From: Paenibacillus sp. FSL R7-0337
GTDB taxonomy: Bacteria > Bacillota > Bacilli > Paenibacillales > Paenibacillaceae
Direction of reading: 5' to 3'
NCBI RefSeq assembly: GCF_037969875.1
Contig: NZ_CP150218.1
Location: forward strand, 5,394,001-5,458,000
DNA length: 64,000 bases
Shown here piece by piece: positions 44,634-53,222 of this stretch. A model generated the notes under the pieces. That model saw only the letters and a list, made by a program, of their open reading frames with translations. It searched no databases and was not told the DNA's origin. Position numbers and translations under genes: made by a program. The stretch's first letter is position 1. The number at the start of each line of letters is the position of its first letter.

Positions 44634-47600
44634 ATGAAACCGGTAGTAAGAGAACATATTCAACAGCTGGATGTATCGCTTGGCGGAGGGATCGTCAGCG
44701 ACAAGATTAGAGTGGATACCATCGACAACCCGATCCTCATTATCGGGCTTGGCGGCACGGGTATCGATGCCCTGCTGCGGCTCAAATACCAGATTAACCG
44801 CCGCTTCAAGCTGCCTGAAGATCCGTTGTCCAAGAAGAAGCGGGATAAGCCCGACAACGTGGAATTCCTGGCGTTCGAGACCAATGAACAGGACCGCGGC
44901 AAAAAATACAAGGGCATTGGCCTCGACCCGCAGAATGAATTCGTGCTGCTGGCCAATGCCGAGATCGGCGGACTGCTGCAGAACCGCAGCATCCTGGATT
45001 CTTACATTACAGACTGGCTGTCGCCGGAGCTGAGCATCACAGACGGCATGAACGGAGCCGCCGGGGTGCGCCAGGCCGGACGCCTGTTGCTGTTCACGAA
45101 GATCAACCAGGTGGTTGCCGCCATCGACAAGAAGATCAAGACGCTGTCTGTCGGCACCAGCAAGAAGCTGATGGTCTTCCTGCTTACCGGTCTGTCCGGC
45201 GGAACCGGCAGCGGGGCGTTCCTGGATATTGCCTACATCGTGCGCGGCATTATTGAACGTGACTACGGCGCAGCCGGGATAGACCGTGTCAATACGCTGG
45301 GCTATCTGTTCACACCGGACGTCAACCTGTCGAACAAAAGCCTCAGCGAGCATACCCGCGAGTATATCCGTAAGAACGGGTATGCCGCGCTTAAAGAACT
45401 GGATTACTGGATGAACGTGGACAGCCGGGGCGAACGGTTCCGCCAGAAGTACGGCAATATTCTGAGCGTCAACTCGCCGCTGCCGCCGTTCAATCTCTGT
45501 CATCTCATCTCCGCAACGAATACGGAAGGCAAGCTGCTGGAGAATGCCTACGATTACTGCATGAATGTGACGGCTGAGAACATCACCAACTTCATGGCCA
45601 GTGAAGAGAAGGCATCCGGCGAAGAGTTCGCCATCCATGACTATATCAGCAACATCCGCACGAACATTGCCCAGATGAACAAGACTTATCCTGCCAACTA
45701 TGAATACAACATTATTGGAGCATCCTCGGCCGTGCTGCCGATTGAGGAAATGACAACCTACCTGGCCTACCGCCTCTTCGACAAAATGGACAAGATGTTC
45801 CATCACGCCCCGAATCAGGAGGATGTGGAGAAGATGGCGCGTAAGCTCGGCATCGATCTTGATACGATGATCAAGACGTTCGAGTCCCGTGTGCCGGAGC
45901 CGTTGCCGGGCTATCAGAACAGCGAGCGTCTCAGCCATGCGAACGTGGTCAAGAATCAGGTCGTCAGCATGGATACGGAGCTGGAGCAGAACTTCCTGGC
46001 CCGTGCGCGTGAGGAATATATCAAATCCAAGAAGCAGCTTCCGGGCGAGATTGCCGGACAGTTCGGCGAAGAGCTGGAGCGCATCTTCCTTCATCCCGAG
46101 CAGGGGCCGTTCTATGTGTCCCGGCTGCTGTACACCGAGAAGGGCTTCTGCATCCTGAAGCTGATCCAGTCTTATATAGAAGCGCTGCGCGAGAGCCTCT
46201 TGCGCCTGCCGCGTGATATTGAGACCGCACAGGAGAGTGCAGAGGATAAGCTGGGCGATGCGCGGAGCGCTTTTGTGTCCAAGGAGAAGAAGAAGAATGC
46301 CTATATTGAAGCCAAAATCAATGAATACTGGCTGCATGCCGATGTGGAGCGCACCGAGCAGATGATCCAGTTCTATGAGGATCTGTATGAACTGCTGAAT
46401 GAAGAGAACAGCCGGATCTACGGTGTGTTCACCGAGATTCTGACCGCGCTCAGCTCGATCTTCGAGAAGAACGGTGACATTCTGATTAATGGCGAAGAAC
46501 AGGCTGACCACAAGGGCAACAAAACCTACTATTGGAATATCGTCAACGTGCCGGATATCTCGGCGACCATCTCCAAAATCATGGATCAAAAGGATGGCGA
46601 TGATCTGATCCGTGACTTCACACGCGAGATGCTGAAGCATTCAGGGCGCTGGGTAAGGGAGCAGGAGATTGATATTGTCCGCTCCATATCCGAGTTCCTC
46701 AGCGACAAGTTCGGGGATCTGATTACCCGCTCGATGGAGGATTTCCTGGTGATGAAATACGGGCACGAGGAGCCGCTGGATAAGTTCGTGGAGCGGATTA
46801 TTGCCGGACGTCTGGATGAGGATGCGGTGCCGATTTTCCACCTCAGCAACAGCTCAGGCAGTCTGCACTTCCCGTCCTGGGGCTTCGTCTCTGTGCCGGT
46901 GAAGGCACCGGGGATTCTGAAGGGTGTGCGGAATTATCAGAACAATGCACTCGGCAAATCGCAGTTCACGATCAAGGAGAGCCAGGTGAAGAACCGGATT
47001 TTCTGGCTGAATACACGCAACGGGGTGCCGTTGTTCGTATACACGCCGCTGCGGGTATTTGAGGAGAACTATGAACGGACCATCCTGGATAAAGAAGGCA
47101 TTGGACGCCATCTCGTGATGACGGACAAGGACAACTGGACCTATCTGCCTTCACCGATCCCGGAGAAGTCATGGGGCGATACTTACGTGAACCCGCGCGT
47201 CCGTGATTATAATGCCAGAGTGCGTGCGGATTTCGCCCGGGCGCTGGAATCCGGTGTCATTATAGAGAAGGGTGTGGACGAGAACACGAGCAGCCGCTTC
47301 TCCGTGAACTTCACGAAGCCGCTGGATCTGGGCAAGCTGCTGGGCGCTTATGATCTGCAGCTGGATGCGCCGCGTCCGAATCTGGGTGAAGTGCGCAAGG
47401 CTGCTGAAGAGCTCAAAGCGCTCCGTACAGGAGGTCTTGAACGCGAAGCCGTGAAGGATATCTTCGGCAGCATTAATCTGGAGCTGGCCCAGGAGAACCT
47501 GATCCGTTCCCCGCAGCTCATTGCCCGTGTCCGTGAGGAGCTGGCGAAATACGATGCGCTGGCAGCCAAGTCACAGGAGCTGGAGGCGCTGGTGCATCAG

Positions 47601-48023
47601 CATCTGGATGAAGACAAATGGCTGGACCAGTTCATCGAAGCGCTGTACACCGATACCATCACCAAAAAAGGTGCGCTCTATGTCTATGACCGTGACGAGG
47701 ACGAGGATGCCTGGGAGCCGTTCGCCAATCTGATGAAGGAACGCAGCTATGTGGAGTATGCCGTCTACCGCCATTTCCGTGAGCTGGATGAGAAAAGCCG
47801 CAGTCTCCTGCTCCGCAAGGCAGCACGCCGGGCCGGAGAGATGACCGCAGCCGAAGATGTAACTCCGCTGCTGTATAAGCTGGAAGGGATGTATGTCTCG
47901 TTCCTGGAGGCACGTGACGCTCTGGAATATGAGCGGGTAGAGCATGCCAACGGAGATGAAATGTACAGCTTCTACAAGAGCCTGACCGGCAAGCTTGGCA
48001 GCATCCGCAGAAAGCTGAAGTAG
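44634..48023 (+). CDS. large tubulin-like GTPase (Tubulin_2 family)
   Basis: A 1129-residue protein. The first 480 residues match the bacterial tubulin-like family: first glycine loop GLGGTG at 38-43, FETNEQD, and the tubulin signature loop LSGGTGSG (GGTGSG at 189-194), then LGYLFTPDVN, PPFNLCHLISATNTEG and IIGASSAVLPIEEMTTYLAYRLF. From about 480 to 1129 it is mostly helical with coiled-coil stretches (AQESAEDKLGDARSAF, KKNAYIEAKINEYW). The loops suggest GTP binding; whether it polymerises is not known. GGGGGAG lies 5 nt before the ATG. The next gene, a degenerate paralogue by eye, starts 4 nt after the stop. Confidence 0.88.
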   Translation: MKPVVREHIQQLDVSLGGGIVSDKIRVDTIDNPILIIGLGGTGIDALLRLKYQINRRFKLPEDPLSKKKRDKPDNVEFLAFETNEQDRGKKYKGIGLDPQNEFVLLANAEIGGLLQNRSILDSYITDWLSPELSITDGMNGAAGVRQAGRLLLFTKINQVVAAIDKKIKTLSVGTSKKLMVFLLTGLSGGTGSGAFLDIAYIVRGIIERDYGAAGIDRVNTLGYLFTPDVNLSNKSLSEHTREYIRKNGYAALKELDYWMNVDSRGERFRQKYGNILSVNSPLPPFNLCHLISATNTEGKLLENAYDYCMNVTAENITNFMASEEKASGEEFAIHDYISNIRTNIAQMNKTYPANYEYNIIGASSAVLPIEEMTTYLAYRLFDKMDKMFHHAPNQEDVEKMARKLGIDLDTMIKTFESRVPEPLPGYQNSERLSHANVVKNQVVSMDTELEQNFLARAREEYIKSKKQLPGEIAGQFGEELERIFLHPEQGPFYVSRLLYTEKGFCILKLIQSYIEALRESLLRLPRDIETAQESAEDKLGDARSAFVSKEKKKNAYIEAKINEYWLHADVERTEQMIQFYEDLYELLNEENSRIYGVFTEILTALSSIFEKNGDILINGEEQADHKGNKTYYWNIVNVPDISATISKIMDQKDGDDLIRDFTREMLKHSGRWVREQEIDIVRSISEFLSDKFGDLITRSMEDFLVMKYGHEEPLDKFVERIIAGRLDEDAVPIFHLSNSSGSLHFPSWGFVSVPVKAPGILKGVRNYQNNALGKSQFTIKESQVKNRIFWLNTRNGVPLFVYTPLRVFEENYERTILDKEGIGRHLVMTDKDNWTYLPSPIPEKSWGDTYVNPRVRDYNARVRADFARALESGVIIEKGVDENTSSRFSVNFTKPLDLGKLLGAYDLQLDAPRPNLGEVRKAAEELKALRTGGLEREAVKDIFGSINLELAQENLIRSPQLIARVREELAKYDALAAKSQELEALVHQHLDEDKWLDQFIEALYTDTITKKGALYVYDRDEDEDAWEPFANLMKERSYVEYAVYRHFRELDEKSRSLLLRKAARRAGEMTAAEDVTPLLYKLEGMYVSFLEARDALEYERVEHANGDEMYSFYKSLTGKLGSIRRKLK

Positions 48024-48027
48024 GCCT

Positions 48028-50451
48028 ATGATCAGAGATCAGGCCTTACAATATGCCGAGCAATACGCTGCTTTGGAGGAAGCACAGCATAATAAGGGGG
48101 ATGGGCGCAGCAGTATCCATTACCCTGCGCTGTTCCTGTTCCTGGGCGATAAGGTGACCCCGGCCATCGGCCCTGTGCTGGAACGCTGTCAGCGCAAATG
48201 GGACAATGCGGGCGGCGTGATGGCGCTGCATGCCGGTTCACATAACGGCAGCGGCAGTACGCAGGAGAAGGAGGGGGTCAAGGGGCGGATCGGCAGCGGA
48301 AACAGCAGCGTCCATGAACGTGTGATGCACATGACCCTGCCGGATACGGCAGGGCGTGATCCGCGTACGGTCCGGCGTGAGCTGTACCGTGAATTTCATG
48401 AGGATAGCCAGTATTTGGCCGGAATGAACCGGACGCTGCGCAGCTTAAGCAACAGCATAGCGGATTACGGGCGGCTTTATTCCTCTTTTGACGTTATCCA
48501 TCTGTCTGTCATTACACGGGTCGATGACCCGCAGAATGTGCTGTTGCCGGAGATCGTGCTGCTGGCCCGCGCAATTCTCAGCCAGTCGTTCAAATCAGTA
48601 CAGATTGATCTGTACGCGCTGATTAACGAACGGGAGCAGGGGGATAACTTCGGCTATTCCAGCTCGGTCGGGCTGGCTTGTCTGCGTGAGCTGGACGGGA
48701 TGCAGGCGGCGGATTATGCCTTAAGCGCTCCGCTGCTGGTTACGGAGGAAGGGCTGTCCATTCCAGTGGCGCATGGCCCTTCTCCGCTGTTCGATCTGGT
48801 CTATCTGCTCTCCGACAAGAACGAGCGCGGACTGATGTCGGTCCATGGGATGGACGACAATTACGAGATTATCGCCCACATCAGCCTGCTCAAGAACCGG
48901 GTCCGGCCTGCGGCCGATCAGGCCTCCGGGCATGGCGGCTACAATAATATGACGTTCAAAAGCGGCATCCGCGGCAGCACAGGCAGACAAGGCTACGCGT
49001 CTGCCGGCTTCTCGGCGGTGCGGCGGCCGAACCGCCAGATTGCGCTGGCGGTACTGTACCATGCGCTGCATTATCTGTCCGGGCGGCTGCGTGCAGGCCA
49101 CCCCCGTAGTCTTAAGGAGCGGCAGGCGATGCTTGGCCTTGGAGCGGATACCCTGCGTGACCGCGCGGCGGAATTGCTGCCGGAGCAGTCCGCTCTCGCC
49201 GAGATGACCGGGCTGATGAGCCACGGGCGCCCGTCCTATTCACAGCTGCGCATGCTCTCACTGCGCGAGGCCGAGGAACTGCTGTTCGGGGAAGGGGCGC
49301 AGGCTTACTTCCGCAGTAATTTTGCGGAGGTGTCCGTGAGAAGGGCGGCGGGCATCGACCCGGCCCGGGAGTGGGCCGGAGTGCTGGCGGCCGAGGAGGC
49401 AGGAGCCTTCCCGGTCACCTTCTACCAGCTGGCGGAATGGACCAGTGAGAAGACGGGTGAGGGCAGCGTGCTGCAGGCCTTGCGCCAGCATATGGGCGGT
49501 CTGCGTTCCGCCCTGCTCTCCGCGCAGGAGGAGCTGGAGCGGCTCTATGCGGAGAGCGTGGAGCGTCAGCCGTTCCAGCGGGTGCCGCTGCTGGACAAAC
49601 GGACGGTGCGCAATTTCATTCATTATCTGTTCGAGTCCGTCTACGGCAAGAAGTATGAGATTCTGCTGCTGGAGAGCGAGCTGGCCCTCTGTCTCCGCTA
49701 TGACGCTGCACTGGAGCAGCTGCACGCAGACAGCAGAACGAAGGTTGCGGCGATGGATGCTTTGGAGGAGGATCTGCACAGCTTGGCCCTCGTCAGCATT
49801 GGCCGCAGCAAAGAGGCCGTAGATCAGAACATCATGGAGTATTACCGCAGTGTGACCGACGATGTCATGAAGGATATCGAGACCCGGCGCGGTGCGGGGA
49901 TCTTCTTCAGCGAGCGGTTCATGGGTAGTCTCTCCGGGCTGCTAGTGCAAGGAGGCGGCCAGGCTGTTGCCGAGCGGCTGATTGAGCTGTGCCGCCGGGA
50001 GCTGCTTACGGCGGGACCGTTCACGCTTCCGTTCGAGGAGGAGCTGCTGCGGCGCGCTAATGTCGCAGCCGCTTACGAGAACCGGGACATCGTCTCCAAG
50101 GAGGAGCTGTTCAAGCAGCTCTACCGCAGTCTGGAGGAGGAGGCGGCGATGAATGTCCGCCTGTTCGAGTATACGCAGGAGCACCGGCATGAAGAGAAGT
50201 ACTTCTTCGGCGACAGCTCCTCCGAATTCCTGCGCTATGCCTTCAGTGCTGACGAGACCACCCGCATCTACCGGCTCGGCTTCGTACATGAGCAGCGCCG
50301 CAGCGGCGTAGAGAAGCTGAACCTGATGGGCGGCTTCCACTTGGAAGACTTGCTCTACTACCGCAACGGCAAGGTCTATTACGAGACTTATGCCGGCAAC
50401 GGATACCAGCTCCACGGTCTGGAAGAGGCGCAGCTGCCGGTGATGAGATGA
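48028..50451 (+). CDS. probable tubulin-like paralogue lacking nucleotide loops (pseudo-GTPase)
   Basis: An 807-residue protein that I align by eye to the preceding tubulin-like protein. LFLFLGDKVTPAIGPVLERC (36-55) corresponds to LIIGLGGTGIDALLRLKY. HLSVITRVDDPQNVLLPEIV (158-177) corresponds to the strand, GGTGSG loop and following helix. GLACLRELDGMQAAD matches GYAALKELDYWMNVD; PLFDLVYLLSDKNERG matches PPFNLCHLISATNTEG; and AGFSAVRRPNRQIALAVLYHAL matches GASSAVLPIEEMTTYLAYRL. Both glycine loops are lost, so it should not bind GTP normally. The C-terminal half is helical. The ribosome binding site is weak and the gap is 4 nt, so it is likely translationally coupled to the tubulin. It may be its heterodimer partner or regulator. 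The stop codon lies inside the first unit of a tandem repeat. Confidence 0.8.
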   Translation: MIRDQALQYAEQYAALEEAQHNKGDGRSSIHYPALFLFLGDKVTPAIGPVLERCQRKWDNAGGVMALHAGSHNGSGSTQEKEGVKGRIGSGNSSVHERVMHMTLPDTAGRDPRTVRRELYREFHEDSQYLAGMNRTLRSLSNSIADYGRLYSSFDVIHLSVITRVDDPQNVLLPEIVLLARAILSQSFKSVQIDLYALINEREQGDNFGYSSSVGLACLRELDGMQAADYALSAPLLVTEEGLSIPVAHGPSPLFDLVYLLSDKNERGLMSVHGMDDNYEIIAHISLLKNRVRPAADQASGHGGYNNMTFKSGIRGSTGRQGYASAGFSAVRRPNRQIALAVLYHALHYLSGRLRAGHPRSLKERQAMLGLGADTLRDRAAELLPEQSALAEMTGLMSHGRPSYSQLRMLSLREAEELLFGEGAQAYFRSNFAEVSVRRAAGIDPAREWAGVLAAEEAGAFPVTFYQLAEWTSEKTGEGSVLQALRQHMGGLRSALLSAQEELERLYAESVERQPFQRVPLLDKRTVRNFIHYLFESVYGKKYEILLLESELALCLRYDAALEQLHADSRTKVAAMDALEEDLHSLALVSIGRSKEAVDQNIMEYYRSVTDDVMKDIETRRGAGIFFSERFMGSLSGLLVQGGGQAVAERLIELCRRELLTAGPFTLPFEEELLRRANVAAAYENRDIVSKEELFKQLYRSLEEEAAMNVRLFEYTQEHRHEEKYFFGDSSSEFLRYAFSADETTRIYRLGFVHEQRRSGVEKLNLMGGFHLEDLLYYRNGKVYYETYAGNGYQLHGLEEAQLPVMR

Positions 50452-50580
50452 GTGGCGAATAGATGGGATATGTGCTGATGAGTGGCGAATAGATGGGATA
50501 TGTGCTGATGAGTGGCGAATAGATGGGATATGTGCTGATGAGCGGCGATTAGATGGGATGAGTGCTGATGAGCGAAGTGC
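50447..50580. repeat. 30-nt tandem repeat overlapping a stop codon
   Basis: Unit GATGAGTGGCGAATAGATGG then GATATGTGCT. Three identical copies (50447-50476, 50477-50506, 50507-50536) are followed by a variant (50537-50566) and a partial unit. The first unit begins in the penultimate codon of the pseudo-tubulin gene and contains its TGA. Each unit also contains TAG or TGA in several frames, so it cannot extend the protein. Confidence 0.93.
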
Positions 50581-50654
50581 TATGACAAACTATTATTTAT
50601 GTTCGGGCTACCACAACCGCAGGATCTATAGTCCGCGCGAGTTCGTAGGCTGAC

Positions 50655-51052
50655 CGGATGCTGGTGGAAGTGGGCTGGATGGTGAAATGAGAGGGATAAA
50701 TCCCTCTGATGTTGCTGAAAGTGGGCTGAATGTTGAAATGAGAGGGATAAATCCCTCTGATGCTGGTGGAAGTGGCCTGGATGGCGGAAAGAGAGGGATA
50801 AATCCCTCTGATGCTGGCGAGTGTCAGTAATAGTGCCCCTGAATTCACCGAAAGTGTGCTTAACCGCCAAATGAGGAGCACTAATGCCCCTGAATTCACC
50901 GAAAGTGTGCCGAACCAGCAAATGAGGAGCACTAATGCCCCTGAATTCACCGGAAGTGTGCCGAACCAGCAAATTAAGAGCATTAGTGCCCCTGATTTCA
51001 CCCCAAAGTGTGCTAACCCACCAAATGAGGAGCATTAATGCCCCTGATTACA
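50655..51052. repeat. array of 51-nt hairpin units in two subfamilies
   Basis: Eight units with a 51-nt period. In the first three, an 18-nt palindrome AGAGGGATAAATCCCTCT (50690, 50741, 50792) alternates with a 33-nt linker. In the next five the palindrome is AGGAGCACTAATGCCCCT-like (units starting GCCCCTGA at 50835, 50886, 50937, 50988, 51040), again with a 33-nt linker. The linkers of both types share GAAAGTG and AAATGA at the same offsets, so the subfamilies are related. The minus strand is open through the array (51 is a multiple of 3) but has no ribosome binding site. From 51052 to 51220 there are only small GC hairpins (CCGGG/CCCGG near 51100) before the next ribosome binding site. Confidence 0.88.
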
Positions 51053-51236
51053 GGGGGGCGGCCGAGATCCGAGGGTCACCATGATAATACCCATGCTCCG
51101 GGTCCCGGACGTGGGTGCGGGCCTACACTAACAGGCTTCGTAGGACAATTCTCATTCATTCCACTGCCGGATGTGCAATAGAATGGAATGGGGAAGCGCG
51201 TGAAGATCAAGCTTTTCCCGGAAAGGATGAAGTGCA

Positions 51237-52508
51237 ATGCAGCGAAAAATCAATCTGCTCCTGCTGCTGTTCAGTCTGCTCGGCGCGGGTGTAGCGTTTG
51301 TGCTCGGTGAGCTGCTGCTGGACCGCAGGCCGTATGATTTACCTCAGATGGTGCTGGTCGGCATTTATTTTGCCATCGTGGCCTTATGTGTTGGAATAGG
51401 CGCTCTGGTCGCAGAGAACATTTCACCGAAGCTGAACGGACAATCATGGAAGCTGCGTTACCTGGGCACCTCGTGGAAAATGTTCCCGCTCATGGTCGTG
51501 CTGTTGCTCGGCGTGGGCACGCTGACCGAGTTCGTGTACGAGCTGAACTTCGGCGGCAGCAAACCGGTTAAGAATGTCGTCATGGTGATCGATGATTCCG
51601 GCAGCATGTCGCAGAGCGACCCGTCAGACAGGCGCTACGCGGCGGCCAAGAATCTGGTGCAGCAGCTCAAAAAAGACAACAAAGTCGCTGTAGTTACCTT
51701 CAGCAATGAGGCTTCCGTGGTCCAGCCGCTGCTACCGCTCTCCAAAGCGGCAAACCGCGAGAAGGTTATGGAGGTCATCAGCAGCCTGAAGACGACTGAA
51801 GGCGGAACGAATATCAGCGGCGCGCTGGCCGAAGCGATGAAGGTAATTCATGAAGACGGCGCGGACCGCGGGGCGATGGTTATTCTCCTATCCGACGGTG
51901 TCAGCCAGTTCAATACCTCTACGGAGCTGACAGACTATGTAGCGCGTGGAATAAAAGTGAATACAATTGGGCTGGCCCTGGATGATCCGTCCGGCGCAAA
52001 TCTGCTCCAGAATATCGCCAGCGGCACCGGCGGACAGTATTATGATGTGGCCGATGCGAACCGGCTTGGCGACGTATTCCAGCAGATTTATGACCGTCTG
52101 GGGGACCGGACACTGCTGACCGAACGCAGCGACCAGACCGCGGACAGCCCTTATTATGCTGTGGTGCGTGTGCTGGCCTTGATGCTGCTTGGTACGGCGC
52201 TGGGTCTGGGCCTTGGCATTGTGTTCGATAACCGCCATCTGGCCCGGAGCTTCAGTATCGGGGGCGCGGTATCGGGACTTATTGCGGGGCTGATTCTGGA
52301 ATCCGGCCTGAATGGCGACACGCTCTGGGACCCTATGACCCGGCTGCTGGCGCTGCTCGTTCTGGCGGCCATTCTCACCTTGTTCACGTATATCGTGCCT
52401 GTAGGGGAAGGACGCTTGTCGCGCCGGGGAAGAGCTGCGGGGGCTGCTAATGCGCCTGCGGACAGTATTCATTCACCCCGCCGTAACCGCGGCAGTAAAG
52501 GGTTCTAA
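51237..52508 (+). CDS. vWA-domain protein with four to six membrane helices (tubulin-GTPase locus)
   Basis: A 423-residue protein: helices at about 5-25, 37-58 and 83-103, then a vWA domain (about 112-290) with a perfect metal site D119-x-S121-x-S123 (IDDSGSMSQSD), TTEGGTNISGALAEAM and LLSDGVSQFN, then three C-terminal helices (about 305-325, 335-355, 370-390) and a basic Arg/Gly-rich tail. The number of helices before the vWA domain places it outside or inside depending on topology, which I cannot settle. AAAGGA lies upstream of the ATG. Starts a second transcription block after the repeat arrays and is 30 nt from the next gene. Confidence 0.88.
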   Translation: MQRKINLLLLLFSLLGAGVAFVLGELLLDRRPYDLPQMVLVGIYFAIVALCVGIGALVAENISPKLNGQSWKLRYLGTSWKMFPLMVVLLLGVGTLTEFVYELNFGGSKPVKNVVMVIDDSGSMSQSDPSDRRYAAAKNLVQQLKKDNKVAVVTFSNEASVVQPLLPLSKAANREKVMEVISSLKTTEGGTNISGALAEAMKVIHEDGADRGAMVILLSDGVSQFNTSTELTDYVARGIKVNTIGLALDDPSGANLLQNIASGTGGQYYDVADANRLGDVFQQIYDRLGDRTLLTERSDQTADSPYYAVVRVLALMLLGTALGLGLGIVFDNRHLARSFSIGGAVSGLIAGLILESGLNGDTLWDPMTRLLALLVLAAILTLFTYIVPVGEGRLSRRGRAAGAANAPADSIHSPRRNRGSKGF

Positions 52509-52538
52509 AGCCAGATGCAGGGAAAGGGGCAGGTTGCC

Positions 52539-53174
52539 ATGAAGTACGCCGAGGCAGACGCTGGAGCACCGGTGATTACCGAAGTTGTATCCAGAGTGGA
52601 AGACCGGTTCTGTACGCTGCGCTGGCGCTGGCCGGACGGTGTACAGGCGGTATATATTCATAAGGCCTCTGCGGAGGCACCGGACAGTCATGAGCATCCG
52701 CCTCCGGGCATGAAGCTCTACACGCGTGAAGAATACAAAGCGAATAACGGGTACCGGGACCGGCTGGACGAGATCGGGATGGTGGCCTATACCATTTACG
52801 TGCGGATTAGCGAGAATGGGGAGACGCTGCTGGTCCGTCAGCAGGATGGCGGTAACCGGGCGCTCGTCAGCGCGGGCAAAGCGAGGATCTACTACGCGGT
52901 CCAGCACAAAAAGGGGTTGTTCAGCAAGCTGAAAACCGTGCAGATGACGATTACTGCCGAGGTGCCGGTGCCGAAGGAAGTGCTCTGCTACGTCAAAAAG
53001 CGGGATGCGCACCCATCCTCCAAGGAGGACGGTGCAAGGTTCCCGTTCGTTCAGGACTTCGCTCCCGGGCGCAACCAGCTCCCGCCGATTGAGGTCGGCA
53101 AGGACGACTTCATCCGTATTTTTTTCACCGATGGGCCTAAATACGGGGCGTATTATGAGCTGGTTCCCGAGTGA
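52539..53174 (+). CDS. uncharacterised beta-rich protein (tubulin-GTPase locus)
   Basis: A 211-residue protein from ATG 52539 with AAAGGGG 9 nt upstream; an earlier ATG at 52515 is less well placed. It appears to have two beta-sandwich halves: FCTLRWRWPDGVQAVYIHK with AYTIYVRISENGETLL, and ARIYYAVQHKKGLFSKLKTV with MTITAEVPVPKEVLCYVKK, a fibronectin-like layout. No signal or membrane segment. It lies between the membrane vWA gene and the GTPase gene in the same direction. Probably a cytoplasmic adaptor; family not recognised. Confidence 0.8.
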   Translation: MKYAEADAGAPVITEVVSRVEDRFCTLRWRWPDGVQAVYIHKASAEAPDSHEHPPPGMKLYTREEYKANNGYRDRLDEIGMVAYTIYVRISENGETLLVRQQDGGNRALVSAGKARIYYAVQHKKGLFSKLKTVQMTITAEVPVPKEVLCYVKKRDAHPSSKEDGARFPFVQDFAPGRNQLPPIEVGKDDFIRIFFTDGPKYGAYYELVPE

Positions 53175-53222
53175 GCGGGAGTAGCATACCGGGTGCTGAC
53201 ACAACTCTGAGGAGGATGAGAG

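Noticed and set aside
44580..46640. 686-codon open frame on the minus strand opposite the tubulin-like gene
   Set aside because: It is a shadow of the GC-rich plus-strand codons. The plus-strand protein has family motifs and a ribosome binding site; the minus frame has neither.
50580..51035. 151-codon minus-strand frame with 17-residue repeats (LLVRHTFGEFRGISAPH, QHQRDLSLSF)
   Set aside because: The openness follows from the 51-nt repeat period. There is no ribosome binding site, and the DNA shows palindromes rather than codon-level conservation. I keep it as a repeat array.
50447..51052. Possible CRISPR array
   Set aside because: Units are conserved over their whole length including the linkers, periods are 30 and 51 nt, and no cas gene is near. 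Spacers in a CRISPR would be unrelated to each other.
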